64,000 bases of DNA from Elgaria multicarinata webbii (GCF_023053635.1 NC_086178.1:93294226-93358225); one strand, 5' to 3'; counted from the stretch's first letter, positions 21,641 to 32,789 are shown. Numbers and translations: made by a program. Notes: generated by a model not told the origin, from the letters alone.

Positions 21641-21751
21641 CTTTATCTTATCAGGCCGGCTGGGAGCGTGTCTGCCTCGCCGTGAGCGTCCGCCAGAAGC
21701 CAATCAGCGAGGCTCCGCCGGGCTGAGCCACGCGAGCCCCACGCACAGCTG
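21641..21751 (-). promoter_or_regulatory. NEUROG3: Proximal promoter motifs: GATA pair, CCAAT, HES site, E-box
   Basis: Minus-strand TGATAAGATAAAG (21,641-21,654) holds two GATA motifs. CCAAT lies at 21,700-21,704 (plus orientation), CACGCG at 21,729-21,734 and CAGCTG at 21,746-21,751. HES1 repression of NEUROG3 through promoter sites is known in mammals; that these specific sites act is inferred. Confidence 0.45.
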
Positions 21752-21908
21752 GCGGCCCGACAAAGACCTGCCGAGGGGGTGCCGTGTGTGTGTGTGTTGG
21801 GCCGAGGGGGGGGGGGCGTCTCTCTCGCCTTCGCAAGAGCAGCTCCAGGATAAGGACACTCTGAAGTAGCCTCTCTCTCTCTCACACACACACACAAGGC
21901 GCCCTCCC

Positions 21909-22002
21909 GACGCGTTTGGGCTACAAAACCCATCATCCCCCAGCCAGCGTGGCCCACAGGACGCGCTGGCTGGGGGATGATGGGCGTTGTCGTCCAACGC
22001 AT
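21909..22002. mobile_element. Palindromic MITE next to the NEUROG3 promoter
   Basis: A perfect 21-bp inverted repeat (21,929-21,949 and 21,964-21,984, core CATCATCCCCCAGCCAGCG) within ~40-bp arms containing CGTCCAACGCATCCGGAGG. It is a CpG-rich copy of the common 'CTGGTGCC' MITE about 400-490 bases upstream of the TATA box. Confidence 0.75.
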
Positions 22003-22489
22003 CCGGAGGACGCAAGGTGAGGGGAAGGCAACACACACACCCCGACTAGATGTGCATGCCAAAGGCACAAATCCCTTTGCTTATTTTTATTTTTATTTAT
22101 TTAAAAAAAAAGGTGTGAATGCGAAAGGCTGCGTTGCGGGTTGCTCCCGCTGCTACCTCCCTGATGCATTCCCAAACCAGAATTATAGCCAACATGCATA
22201 AAAGTGCACACGCTCCTCAAATACATTGCCTTTTCGTTTCATGCTGTTTGCTTGGCTTGTAGGTCTGTTTGGATTTTAGCCTTCATTGTGCCTTTGTGGA
22301 TTCTACACGAAGGGTTGTATCCAATGTTAGTCCTACTTAGAGTAAACCCATTGAAATGAACGGGACTTAAGTAAGACTCTCATTGGCTACAACTTGATCA
22401 CTGAACTCTGAAAGGGCGCCACTGAGTCAATTGTGGGATGAGGTCTTGTGGGGTGGGGGACGCTGCAGGGGTGGGTGGGCTGCACAGCA

Positions 22490-22830
22490 TAAGAAGAGCC
22501 CTTCTGACCAAGGAGTCATCTAATCCAGCACCAGGCTGATGCTCCTTGGAAACCCACAAGTGGGACGTATAGGCATGCACTATCCTTGCAGATTGTCCAC
22601 AGGATCTTCGTCTAGTATTCAAAAAAGTGCACTGCTCCTGAACATGGAGGAGCCGTTTAGCTACCATGGCTGCTAGACCTATATTCCTCCATAAATCTGG
22701 AGGATGATGATGATGATGATGAAGAAGAAGAAGAAGAAGAAGAAGAAGACTTATTATTAATCATCATCTAGGCGAGCGGTGATCACCACATCCTGTGGCA
22801 GTGAGTTCCATATGTTAATTATGTGCATTG
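22490..22830 (+). repeat. Dispersed unclassified repeat with (GAT)n(GAA)n
   Basis: Shares the TCTAATCCAGCACC..CACAAG segment with the clearer copy at 39.47-39.79 kb. It is interrupted or extended by a (GAT)n(GAA)n run at 22,705-22,749. Confidence 0.55.
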
Positions 22831-22879
22831 GAGGTGTGTGTTTTCTTTTGTCTGTCTTGAGATCAGGATGATTAGTGAC

Positions 22880-22995
22880 CATCCAGACATTGTTGGACTG
22901 CAAATCCCATCATCCCTCACTATTGGCTATACTTAGTAGGGCTGATGGGAGTTGCAGTCAAACAATATCTGGAGGGTGCTAGGGTGCTGATTCCT
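22880..22995. mobile_element. Palindromic 'CTGGTGCC' family MITE
   Basis: GTTGGACTGCAAATCCCATC and GATGGGAGTTGCAGTCAAAC form the centre; ATCTGGAGGGTGCTAGGG marks the right end. Confidence 0.65.
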
Positions 22996-23194
22996 GCAAA
23001 TACTGTTGCTTTAAATCAATTAATTTTTTAAAAAAAAAATTTGGTGAGTATAGGACATTATACTGAGTTGGTCTGAATAATACCTGATACAGTTAAGCAC
23101 ATTCAGCTACTCAATATTGTTGGTGGAGGAGGAGAAAGTCAGACCTATGTGACACTGGAGAGCATTAGCCAGCCAACTTTATGCACAGCATCTG

Positions 23195-23385
23195 CTGAGT
23201 AGAAGCACCACATATAGTAGAGCACACATTTTGGGTACAAAAGGTCCCAGGTTCTATTCCTACCATCTCTCAGTCGGACTGGGAAAGACTCTTGTCTGGA
23301 GCCCTGGGGAGCCACTGACAGTCACTGGGGAGATGATACTGAGCTGGACAGGCTGGACCAAATCAGTATAACAGCCTATGCTCAC
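23195..23385 (+). repeat. tRNA-derived SINE
   Basis: TAGTAGAGCACA at the box A position, GGTTCTATTCC at box B, then GACTGGGAAAGACTC and a GATACTGAGCTGGACAGG body ending near CAGTATAACAGCC. Same family as 38.72 kb. Confidence 0.7.
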
Positions 23386-23423
23386 CCCCAAAAAAAATTT
23401 ATTTAAAACAACAATATTGGCAG

Positions 23424-23570
23424 GAGTCAGCACCCTGGCACCCTCCAGATGATTGGACTACAATTCCCATCAGCCCAGCAGACATGGCCAATGGTCAGGG
23501 ATTGTGGAAGCTGTGATCCAAAACATCTGAAGGGCACCAGGTTGCCTACGCCTGCAAAAAAATCCACAAA
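23424..23570. mobile_element. Palindromic 'CTGGTGCC' MITE
   Basis: CTGGCACCCTCCAGATGATT, ACTACAATTCCCATCAGCCC and GAAGGGCACCAGGTTG define the element. ACTACAATTCCCA is a strong ZNF143-like motif. Confidence 0.75.
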
Positions 23571-23599
23571 AATTCTTAACTTGGTAAAATGTCTATAAT

Positions 23600-23715
23600 A
23601 CTTAACTAAAATTCCCATCATCCCCAGCCACTCTGACCAGTGGCGGCTGAGGGTGTTGGAAGTTGGGAGTTGTTGCACAACGCATCAGCAAGACATCAGG
23701 TCGGGGAAGGCTGAG
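23600..23715. mobile_element. Palindromic 'CTGGTGCC' family MITE, decayed
   Basis: AACTAAAATTCCCATCATCC, GTTGGAAGTTGGGAGTTG and ACATCAGGTCGGGGAAGG keep the order of centre and right arm. Confidence 0.6.
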
Positions 23716-24493
23716 TTAGATTCTGTCCCTGGCATAGAAATAGCTAGCAAACAGAACATATGTTTTGGCTGGATTGTTGTCCTGCATCTTTTCTCCTGCC
23801 ACAACAGGACAGAAGATTTCACTCTCCCTGCATAGGACTCTAAACATTGTGATTTCTCCAGCATTTGCTCATCACAACAGACAACCATGCCACTGAATGG
23901 CATTTTATAATCTCTGTTTTTATCCAAGTGCTAAACATTTGGGGGATCAGACCACCATCAACTCAAACTGACCAAAGGTATTTGTAAGCATATATATTAG
24001 AAACTCCCTCTCTCAGGATGTACACACTTACCTGGGGGTAGACTCATTGAGTTCAGTGGGACTTGCTTCCGAGTAAGCCTGCAAAGGACTCCACTGCACA
24101 TAGTGGAGAATAGACCTCCTTTCTCATAGTCTGATTATAATTATGGATTCTGTGTAACTTCAAAGCTTGTTCAAAATTCCTCACATTAGCAGTGAGGACC
24201 TGGGCATGTATTCTTAGGCACTGTGCCAGTATAAAAGATGTATCGCTTTCACCAACATTTTTATTTTATTTTATTTTTGCATCCCTCCACTTTGCCCAAT
24301 AGGGCCTCCACATGGCAAGCCATTTCAGGTGTCCCTTTCCGTGTGGTTCGCACGTGCACACACACATATACAACCGCCCCACTAGAATATCTGGAGGTAG
24401 CACAGACATACGCATCAAATTATTTGCCACAGGGAGCCTGCACCGTGCAAAGGTGGCTTCCGTATTATTGTGTTAAATGAGTGAAAATTTAAA

Positions 24494-24615
24494 AGGAAGA
24501 TATTTATTTATTTATTTATTTATTTATTTATTGCAGTTTGCCAAAGTTAAAAGCAGTAAACATTAAAACAAATATACAACGTTTAAAAACATAAAAAGCA
24601 TAAAACAGTATCCTT
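24494..24615 (-). mobile_element. L2-type LINE 3' tail
   Basis: (TTTA)n at 24,500-24,533 followed by GCAGTTTGCCAAAGTTAAAA and AAAACATAAAAAGCATAAAA, matching the tail at 35.44-35.61 kb. Confidence 0.65.
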
Positions 24616-24619
24616 ACAA

Positions 24620-25815
24620 AGTGGAAAACATTAAGAAAGGGGAGCCGCTGTTCTTCACTTTAGATCAGGGATGCAGTGTATCTTTCCATTCCATTTCAGA
24701 GAAGATTTCAGGGTCTGCATTCCAATTATGGGTGGGACAGCGCCAAGGTACCCAAAATACCAGCACAATCTATCTAGCCTTAGGAGAAGCATTTCAATCT
24801 TTTAGTAAGGGGCCTGGGAGCAGGGGGGGGGCCTGAACAAAGTCTGGAAACCTACCAAATTATGGGGGGGTTGGGAGGACGAGGAAGGGGCTGTAGGTAA
24901 CGGGAACCCCGATGGACTGGATTTGGCCCTGGGACTGCTTTAAATCAACTCTTCTGGACAGCGCTGATGCCAACAGCAACTCCGTAGCTAGCTATAAACA
25001 ACAAAGGCCAACTTGCTATCTCATCGTTTCTGATAGGTGGCTTCAAGGAGTTGTCTCACTCACCTGTTCATTACACTGCAATGTAGTGGTGTATTTCTTC
25101 TTTCAGGGCTTTGGTTCTTAATACAGTTCAGAAAGATGTCCAAGCAAAGCCCCTCGTGGGAGGAATGGTTAGCCCAGGAGTTGCTGAGAAAGAAGAACAA
25201 CCATTTCGAAAGAGATTCCCCCACACTTCTAAACCTGCATTGTTTCAGTACTTTGGATGTACGAAAAGCTTTATTAATGTATTCATCCATATAATTCCCA
25301 TTTTTGTTCTGGGATTTGGACATGTAATCCAGCCAGCTAGCCAAGGTCATCTGATCAATCCATGGTTGAACAGGTCCCTCAGGATCCATTCAGCATACTA
25401 TTCAGTGGACCTCCTAGGAAATTTGACACTTGGCTATCAATTTTACTGGAGAAAAAGGAGTAAAATTCCATTCTGATTCTCTTTTAAAGTGACTGTTCAA
25501 AGCCAGTGACTGTGTAATACATTTTTGTTTTGCAAATGTTTGAGGCTTTTAAGAAAATTGACAACAAGATCAACAAGATATACTAAGGCCTATTTGAGAG
25601 CCATCTCAGAACCTCATGTATGTACTCCACTGTTTACAAGGAATAAATATGTATTTAAGCTTCTCCATTCACTTCAATGGGGGAGGAGGCAGCTCTACTG
25701 AGGCATCCTTTTGTATGCAGACTCTTGTCCCCTCCACTGAAGTGAATGGAAAGCCCTTGTGAGCAGGGGAGCACCGTGTGAGCTCCTATATCTGCAAGGG
25801 GGTGCTCAATCAATA
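24620..25815. other. Intergenic with an unexplained 121-codon frame
   Basis: A plus-strand frame at 25,111-25,476 (begins MVLNTVQKDVQAKP, includes FIHIIPIFVLGFGHVIQPA) has no domain I recognise. The opposite strand is open over almost the same stretch (25,060-25,389), and flanks lack splice or promoter signals. I do not call a gene here. Confidence 0.3.
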
Positions 25816-25816
25816 T

Positions 25817-26745
25817 TATTATTATTATTATTATTTATTTATATAGCACCATCAATGTACATGGTGCTGTACAGATAACACAGTACATAGCAGGACCCTG
25901 CCGCATAGGCTTACAATCTAATAAGTTGTAGTAAACAATAAAGAGGGAAGGAGAATGCAAACAGGCACAGGGAAGTGTAAACAGGCACCGGGTAGGGTAA
26001 AGCTAACAGTATAGAGTCAGAACAAACTCAATATTTGAAGGCTATAGGGAAAAGAAAAGTTTTTAGCTGAGTTTTAAAAGCAGTGATTGAGTTTGTAGTT
26101 CTCAAGTGTTCTGGAAGAGCGTTCCAGGCGTAAGGGGCAGCAGAAGAAAAAGGACGAAGCCGAGTAAGGGAAGTGGAGGTCCTTGGGCAGGCGAGAAGCA
26201 TGGCATCAGAGGAGCGGAGAGCCCGAGCGGGGCGGTAGTGTGAGATGAGAGAGGAGAGATAGGCAGGAGCTAGACCGTGAAGAGCATTGAAGGTCAGCAG
26301 GAGAAGTTTATATTGGATTCTGGAGTGAATTGGAAGCCAATGAAGAGATTTCAGAAGTGGAGTGACATGGTCAGAGCGGCGGGCCAGGAAGATGATCTTA
26401 GCGGCAGAGTGGTGGACAGAGACCAGCGGACTGATGTGAGACGAAGGAAGGCCAGAGAGAAGAAGGTTGCAGTAGTCCAGCCGAGAGATAACCAGTGCGT
26501 GAACGAGAGCCTTGGCAGAAGAGACAGACAAAAATGGTCGAATCCTGGCAATATTATATAGGAAGAAACGACAGGATTTAGCTACTGCCTCAATGTGAGG
26601 AGTAAAGGAGAGCGAGGAGTCAAATATAAAGCCAAGACTACGAGCTTCCTTGACCGGAGTAAGCGTGACATCTTGCTCACCATATATTTTTAGTGTCAGG
26701 CCTTTGAAACTTGTTCTGTTGAGGGCTGTGACATAAGTCATGCAA
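25817..26745 (-). mobile_element. L2/CR1-type LINE, reverse-transcriptase C-terminal part
   Basis: The best-preserved LINE in the window. A minus-strand frame of 237 codons (26,741-26,028) encodes the C-terminal end of a non-LTR reverse transcriptase and its thumb region: LGFIFDSSLSF, RIRPFLS, ALVISRLDYCNLLLSGLP, LHWLPIHSRIQYKLLLLTFN, ALHGLAPAYLSSLI, FSSAAPYAWNALPEHLRT, AFKTQLKTFLF. Below the stop is a 3'UTR with TACATGGTGCTGTACAG-type motifs and a (TTA)n tail at 25,817-25,836. The endonuclease and catalytic RT motifs are missing because of 5' truncation, so it cannot move by itself. An unbroken frame of this length suggests relative youth. Confidence 0.9.
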
Positions 26746-27004
26746 AATAAGCATATGGGTTGGATCCAGATTTAGGGTGTGTGCAACTGGGCTGGCACAA
26801 GTGGAATTCACTGCCCCCCCCCCACAACAGATCCTCGGTCCCCTGAAAATGCTACACATAAGTTTGGGGAAACCCTGCTGAATGGTGTTTGGGAGAGGGG
26901 GATCCCCAAAATTGAATGTAGGCACCTTCAGCGAGTGAAGCCCTTCCATCCACAGAAGGCAGATCCTGGATTCAATTCTGTATATGCAAATACACTCAAA
27001 TTCA

Positions 27005-27240
27005 TTCATTCATTACATTTCTATACTGCCCAATAGCCAAAGCTCTCTGGGTGGTTTACAGAACAATAAAACATACTATAAAATAAATTCAAAAGAGTTT
27101 AAAAATAAGTTAAAAACAATTGACACTAAAACTATCAGGAACTGATTTAAAAACAGAACAAAACCTAAAATACCCCATCATATGCTATCAAACGCCTAGG
27201 AGTAGAAGCAAGTCTTAAGCTGGTGCAAAAAGACGGCTTT
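27005..27240 (-). mobile_element. L2-type LINE 3' tail and UTR
   Basis: CTGCCCAATAGCCAAAGCTC and TCTGGGTGGTTTACAGAAC followed by A-rich UTR, on the minus strand. Confidence 0.7.
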
Positions 27241-28130
27241 GTTTGTGTCAGGTGGACACAAGGAAAGACAAAGCACATGGTGCTTTATGTGTCTACTCAG
27301 AGGAAAGTCACATTGAGTTCAATGAGGCTTACTCCCAAGTAAATGAGTCTAACAGTGCAGCCTATGTTATTTGGGGTCCCTGTGTTGTAGAGGGGGGGGG
27401 GAATGAGTATGGGGAAACATGATAAAGGTTTGTAAAATTATAAATGTATTGTGGATTCATTTTCTCTCCGTCTTTTATAACAGGAGAACTTGTGGAGGTG
27501 TCACCTCATGAAACTGATTTGCACCAATGGTGCAGCAACGTAACTTTACTGATCTAAATGGTCTCATTCAATTCCTCCCACTCTCTTAGATGATAATGTG
27601 AATGATTTCACTTCAAAATGTGTCAGGCACACATTTGTAGGGCCCCTCCTACTCATTCTGCTGAAGGGTGCCCTGGACTTCTGCCCCAAAGTAGCGATGG
27701 GAGGTCCTGACTGGCGTTAAGCTCAGTACTTTTCACGGGAGGCACAATGAGGTTATGGAATTCGCAGCGGAAGGTGTGGCAATGGCCTCCCGCGGCTTTC
27801 AAAGTGATGGCACGGAAGGGGGGGTTACAGAAAGTCATCGAGGAGAGGCCTGTCATTCCAGGTCTGAAAGCTGTAGAGGACCTCATTGTCGGAAGGTGGT
27901 TCATACTTTTCAGTGCCAGATGGGACAAACAACAAAGGGGACACCACACCTTCATCCCCTGTTTGTGACCGTCGGGGAAGAATCTGGCTGGCCACTGTGG
28001 TGGAATAGACGAGCCTTGGTGTGATCCATCAAGCCAAATCGAAGGGTCATGCTTAATCCACTAACAGCTGCCCAAGGGTTGTTATTTTTGACCCTAAGAA
28101 ATAGGGCAGTTTTATGGAGAGGGTGTCTTT
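27240..28130. other. Intergenic stretch, no gene
   Basis: Holds a palindromic short repeat at about 27,290-27,360. The stretch 27,650-28,060 is richer in GC and open on both strands for ~90-100 codons without any domain I know. Confidence 0.35.
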
Positions 28131-29740
28131 GGTTACACACACACACACACACACACCATTCCTCCTCCTCCTCGCCGTTTTCCCTCCACTGTTATGCTTC
28201 GTTGCTTCGTCCTTGCTTAGAGCCAGCCGCTCGCTCTCGCTCTCTCCGCCTTGTAAAAGCAACCGCTCGACTAAGTTTTGCATAGACTGCCTGTTTGCGG
28301 GGAGGGGGAAGCGCTTGTCCAAACAAGACAAACTGTCAGGAAGTGTTGAACGTTACACACATATAGCCGAGGGTGGAACAGAGGCGTTGGCACGGTGCCA
28401 CGTGCAAAAGATGCAACCAGAAACCGAAGGAGAACTTGCTCGTGAGGATTGGAAACAATGGCACGCAGACGCAACAGTTGGCCTTCCTTTGCGCGCACCT
28501 GCTCCAGCGGGCGCCCATGAGGGTCCTTCTGTTCCCTCGATCGGGGAGGCGTGAGGCTTCCTCCGAGCCCAACGTGGCCAGATACCCCTCTCAGGAGATC
28601 AAGAATCCAGCGTTTTCATTTGGGCAATCGCAGGGGAAGAGTTCTGCCCCAGAAGACTCCTTCACTCCAGCTCTCCAGTAAAGTAAAACTAAAAAGATCG
28701 TTCCTGTCACAAGAAAACCATCTAGCCTCCACCACTGCCCACCCTGCGCGCGCTAAAAAGGGAGATATTTTTGGAGCGTGGGGGGGCTGGGACCCCCAGG
28801 GAGTGTTGGTGCTGGTGTTCTAAGGTCTACCCGTGGCTTTCCTTTGAAAAAGAAGCCCGGAGCAAAGGAAGAGCGGGCGGCACTTCAGTGCGCAAAAATG
28901 CCCTCGGTCTTTTGCGCAATGCTCTTCCACGCCTGGGGAGCCCCCTCTGTGCTTGTCAGTTTTCCTGCCCTTAGGAGTGAGTGACCAACTTCGGGGTCCC
29001 TTCCCATACTTAGAGACCTCGGCAGAGCTGGAATTGGAGCGGGTCTGGAACCTTTGTCAAGCCCAGCGGACGTCCTTGGGTGTTTTTCTGGGTTCCACTT
29101 CCCTTCTCCAAAGCCATTCCCAACTGGCGTTGGATTGGGCTGCGATAAACCCGTTTGGAATCTGTAAATGATCCCTATGTGGAAAGCGGTGGTGCTGAAA
29201 CAGCTCCTTCTCCAGAACTGGAATGGTAAACTCGGGCACTCTACAGTTTGCTTGATGAGACAGGTATCTTGGGGGGGCCCAGAAATCCCTTTTACGCACG
29301 ACTGTCTCCGAAAGCGCAGGGAAAGAGGCACAGTCTAACGTGAGCCTTGTGCATCTGTTGACAGCCGTTCTATTCCCTTCTCTCTCCCTCCCTTTTTTTT
29401 CCTTCAAAAGAGAGATATGAAAGACTTGCCGTCTTTTTTTTTCTTTTTACCCCCTCCAAGGGAGATTGGAGGTGGGGTGGGGAGAAAGAGAGAGAGAGAC
29501 TTTTCTCCCCTCTCGAATTTTGCGTGCCCTTTTAGATTTGCGACAAAGGGGGCCTCGGAAGGAGGGGAGGACTGAATAGCCCCGGCAGATTTTTCTGCTT
29601 GCACACAAATGGATGACAAAAATCTGGTGAGCGAGTTACCAACCCCTTAGACTGCCCACTTCAAACGTCCTCCAAACAAAAGCTGAAGAGGGAAAAGAAA
29701 GCCCCACCTGGTAGCACTGTTTGCTAAAATAATAATAAAT
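28130..29740. other. GC-richer, repeat-poor block upstream of NEUROG3
   Basis: A (CA)n run at 28,134-28,156 marks its edge. Beyond it there are CpG-bearing, non-repetitive sequences with several overlapping 70-150-codon frames on both strands, none with a domain. It could hold a promoter, a non-coding RNA or distal control elements; nothing decides between these. Confidence 0.35.
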
Positions 29741-30230
29741 AGATTTCGTTTAATAAATAATGACAAGAGATTGTAAAGTGGAGTGCTTTGAGGAAACATT
29801 AATCATGAGGCTGGGGGCAGCCATCACCTGCTCAGGAAAAACAAGGCAACGGTATTGTTGGATCACCTTCTCCCCACCCCACATCCCCACCCCTTTTGTG
29901 CCATTTTCTGATAACTTCCCTCCAATTGCCACAATTGGCTGGTGGCTTCTGTTTACTCATAGTTAGCATAACAAGCGCAATATTACCACAAACGTGATAA
30001 AAATCGACCGGGGGTAAGGAGGGGGGGCCTGCCTTGGCTTCTTCCTCACACCTGTCTGGGCAGCTTGCATGCCTGGCTGGCATTAAATGGCCCTTCCAGT
30101 TGGGGCCCTTCTGGCGTTTACATTGGCCTCCCTTCTGCTACTTTATCACAGGTTTACTGCAATCCCTATCGCCCCGTCCTATTTGTCTTCTTTTATTGAA
30201 ACCATATGGTAACCAGAGGAGCTGCTGAGC
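29740..30230. promoter_or_regulatory. Candidate NEUROG3 upstream enhancer (conserved-looking)
   Basis: Repeat-free block 8.3-8.7 kb upstream of the NEUROG3 TATA box with dense factor-like words: three FOX cores (TGTTTAC 29,950-29,956; CGTTTAC 30,115-30,121; GGTTTAC 30,151-30,157), AACATTAATCATGAG, CAATTGCCACAATTGGC and CTACTTTATCAC. Mammalian NEUROG3 is driven by distal 5' enhancers bound by FOXA, HNF1 and ONECUT1. Orthology to those is inferred from position and motif type only. Confidence 0.4.
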
Positions 30231-32135
30231 ATCCCACCTTTCGCCTGCCAGGCGTCGGGGGAAGGGTTCGTGCAATCTGGGCCTCGGCTCGCAGGCTGCC
30301 GCGACCAACCGGTTCTGTTTAAACTGAGCAGGGCTCGTGGAGATAACAGGGCCGTCTGGCTTCCCTTTCCCACACCAACTTCCCAAGTGTCAATACAATC
30401 GGGACGCACACACACACTTATTATTATTATTATTATTTTAAAAAATCAAACCGTCCGGATCTCTCAAAGGCCCTAGAAGACTTTTTCTTTTTTGGAGAGG
30501 TGAGAGGGCCACCATATGTCCCATTCTGGGCTTACGCAGGGCGCACGTGGAACACTTGGCAAGGAAAAAGACCCACACGCACAAAGAGGAGGCGAGGGCT
30601 GGGGGCGAGCCCGAAGTAAGCAGAGCTTTGTTTGGACATATCCCCCCAGTCCAATACACACGCGCACACAGACACACGAGGTCTCCCATTCAACGAGTGA
30701 CAAACGAACCTTTGAGAGGAGCTGAACGGCGCTCGAAGGTGCAAGCGCGCACCGAAACACCTGTTGCGCCCAGGGAGACTTCTCAGCGTCCTGCCTTTTC
30801 TCCCTCCGCTTCCCCGCAAGCTAGGAGCTTGCGGGGACGCGGGGGTGGGGGAGGCACTAGCCAGAAACCGTGATTTGTGGGGCCATATGTTGAGCGGCTA
30901 CATATGTATGCTCTTCAGAAGCACACAGAAGGAACAGCTGCTACTCCTGACATACCTACCCAGCGCCGGAGAGCCACCTCCTCGCCTCTTCCTCCTCCTC
31001 TCTCTCTTTCTCATCGCTTCACAAATAACATTGCCATCCATCTTGCTAAGGACAAGGACGCTCTTGGGGTGCGGAGGGGGGAGGCTTTATTGTCAAGTCC
31101 GACAGATGCCCTTCCTTCCCTTCCCCAACATGGCCCATCCGCCGAGCTCGGCACGCCAACGCCAAGAGCAAAGTACACCAGGGTCGCCCTCTCCACTTTC
31201 TGAAGAGGCAGCGAATTCAACCCGTCTTCCTACGCCTTATAAAGGGGCGGCAGTAAGGGAGACAGAAGATTCACCGCCACCCTCTAAGAGGGGAAGCGAA
31301 TTAATTTGCCAGAAACCTCGCTTTTCTGCAGAGACCCTGCACGCCCCACAGTTAACCCAGTCCAGAATTTGGGGAGGCTTCTGGAAAGAAAGAAACCACT
31401 TTTTGAGAGGGGGAGATGTCACGCCAGGCCCTATTCCCATATGGGGAATCCTCCTCTGACCTCACCTCAGTCCCACCACGCCCCTCCTTCTCTAGTCAGA
31501 AGCTATAAGGAAGCAAGCCTTGGGGCCTGGAGGACGAGCTGTATCCCTCCTTTGGTAGAAATTTCTGCAGCGAAATCCTTTCTGAGAGTAGGCTTGGCTC
31601 CACCTTGGAACCAGAGATCTTATTAAGAGTTGGCACCAAGGCAGAGTTGATGAAAGGTGACGGAACCAGAGCCTGAGAAGTACCCATCGTCTTGGGGGTG
31701 CCATCTGATCTGCAAAGAAGTCCGGCTAAGTAATTTACGTTAGCCATGGTAGAACCCAGAGGTGGTTTTGAAATCAACTTCCCACCCACCCCACATGCCA
31801 AAAAAACCCTACCCAACCCCTGGGTGGCATGAGGTTGGAAATGGACCGTTTCATTTGGAGCAATGTGGAGAGAGAGAGAAAACCCTTCAAATAAATTGGA
31901 GCTGGTCCATCTCCTTGCTGGGCAGCTAGTTCATGGAAAGGAAGAACCATGACCATCCAGTTTGGTGAAGGGGAGATCTGGCACAGAGTGGCAGGGATGC
32001 AGCCAGGTAATTTTAGACTGGATGTAACACTCTTTTGCCTTTCTCCTCTCCACCCCCCATTTTAGATGGTCATGTGTATTCGCTTTTGTCAAAAGGTGCC
32101 ATGCCAGCCAGCCCTGCTGCATTTGGGAGTTGCTG
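30230..32135. other. GC-rich repeat-poor block, no gene called
   Basis: The longest frame (231 codons, 30,764-31,459 plus) is proline-, leucine- and serine-rich without domains and is overlapped by minus-strand frames. A TTATAAAG word at 31,237-31,243 is followed by GGGGCGG, which could mark a plus-strand promoter, but the supporting order is weak. Confidence 0.35.
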
Positions 32136-32139
32136 TGAA

Positions 32140-32357
32140 GGCACCACTGAGATCAAGACTTTCCTCTTTGCCCAGGCATATGGCAGCACGTCTTAATCAC
32201 CCACATGTTTATTTTTAACAGTTTGTAATGCTTTGTGTATGTATGTTCTGCGTTTTAGAATTTTAAATTTTGTATACTCATTTCTATCTCAATTTTAGAA
32301 TTTCTGTAAACCGCCCAGAGAGCTCTAGCTATGGGGGCGGTATACAAATGTAATGAA

Positions 32358-32405
<48 letters not shown>

Positions 32406-32415
32406 AAATAAAAAC
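32140..32415 (+). mobile_element. L2-type LINE 3' end with (AAAT)n
   Basis: ATCAAGACTTTCCTCTTTGC preserves the KTFLF terminus of the reverse transcriptase, then a 3'UTR, ACCGCCCAGAGAGCTCTAGC, GGGGGCGGTATACAAATG and a ~60-base (AAAT)n tail. Confidence 0.85.
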
Positions 32416-32646
32416 AGGTGATGTTTAACAACAGCAGAGCAAGAAAGGGGCATTTGGCAGTCACCACAACGCAACATGGAGAAAATGATGCTTGGACTGA
32501 GAGGATGTTTTGCTAAATGGTATCTCTAGAAGAACCTGGAAAAGAAGCAGTCCCTCAATGTGCAAAGAAATTCTCCATCTCCTCAAACAAACACCCAGGT
32601 CCTGGTTATTCTTTTTTAAATGGGTGGGAGACCTGCAAAGAAACTA

Positions 32647-32788
32647 GGGGGGGATCTACACTACTGCTTTTAAAGCGCTTTAAAGCACTTTGAAAACGTT
32701 TTGAAACCTGTATATGCAGTGTGTCCTGGGCCCCAACAGTTGTCAAAACTATTATAAAGTGCTTTAAAGCAGTAGTGTAGATCCCCCT
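32647..32788. mobile_element. Palindromic 'GATCTACACTACTGC' MITE, copy 1
   Basis: GGGGGATCTACACTACTGCT at the left is mirrored by AGCAGTAGTGTAGATCCCCC at the right; arms continue as TTTAAAGCGCTTT / AAAGTGCTTTAAA. TAG flanks both ends (CTAG left, TTAG right), a possible 3-bp duplication. Confidence 0.85.
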
Positions 32789-32789
32789 T

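Larger units (their letters stand above)
19830..21770. promoter_or_regulatory. CpG island over NEUROG3
   Basis: CpG-dense, GC-rich block covering the coding exon, 5'UTR intron, first exon and proximal promoter. It contrasts sharply with the AT-rich, CpG-poor flanks. CpG islands over whole small developmental bHLH genes are typical of Polycomb-regulated loci; that regulation is inferred. Confidence 0.8.

Noticed and set aside
25111-25476. 121-codon frame with a hydrophobic stretch
   Set aside because: I could not match it to any protein, the opposite strand is equally open and no gene signals surround it. Kept only as a note.
30764-31459. 231-codon plus-strand frame in the GC-rich block
   Set aside because: No domain, unusual composition and overlapping minus-strand frames; likely chance openness in GC-rich DNA.
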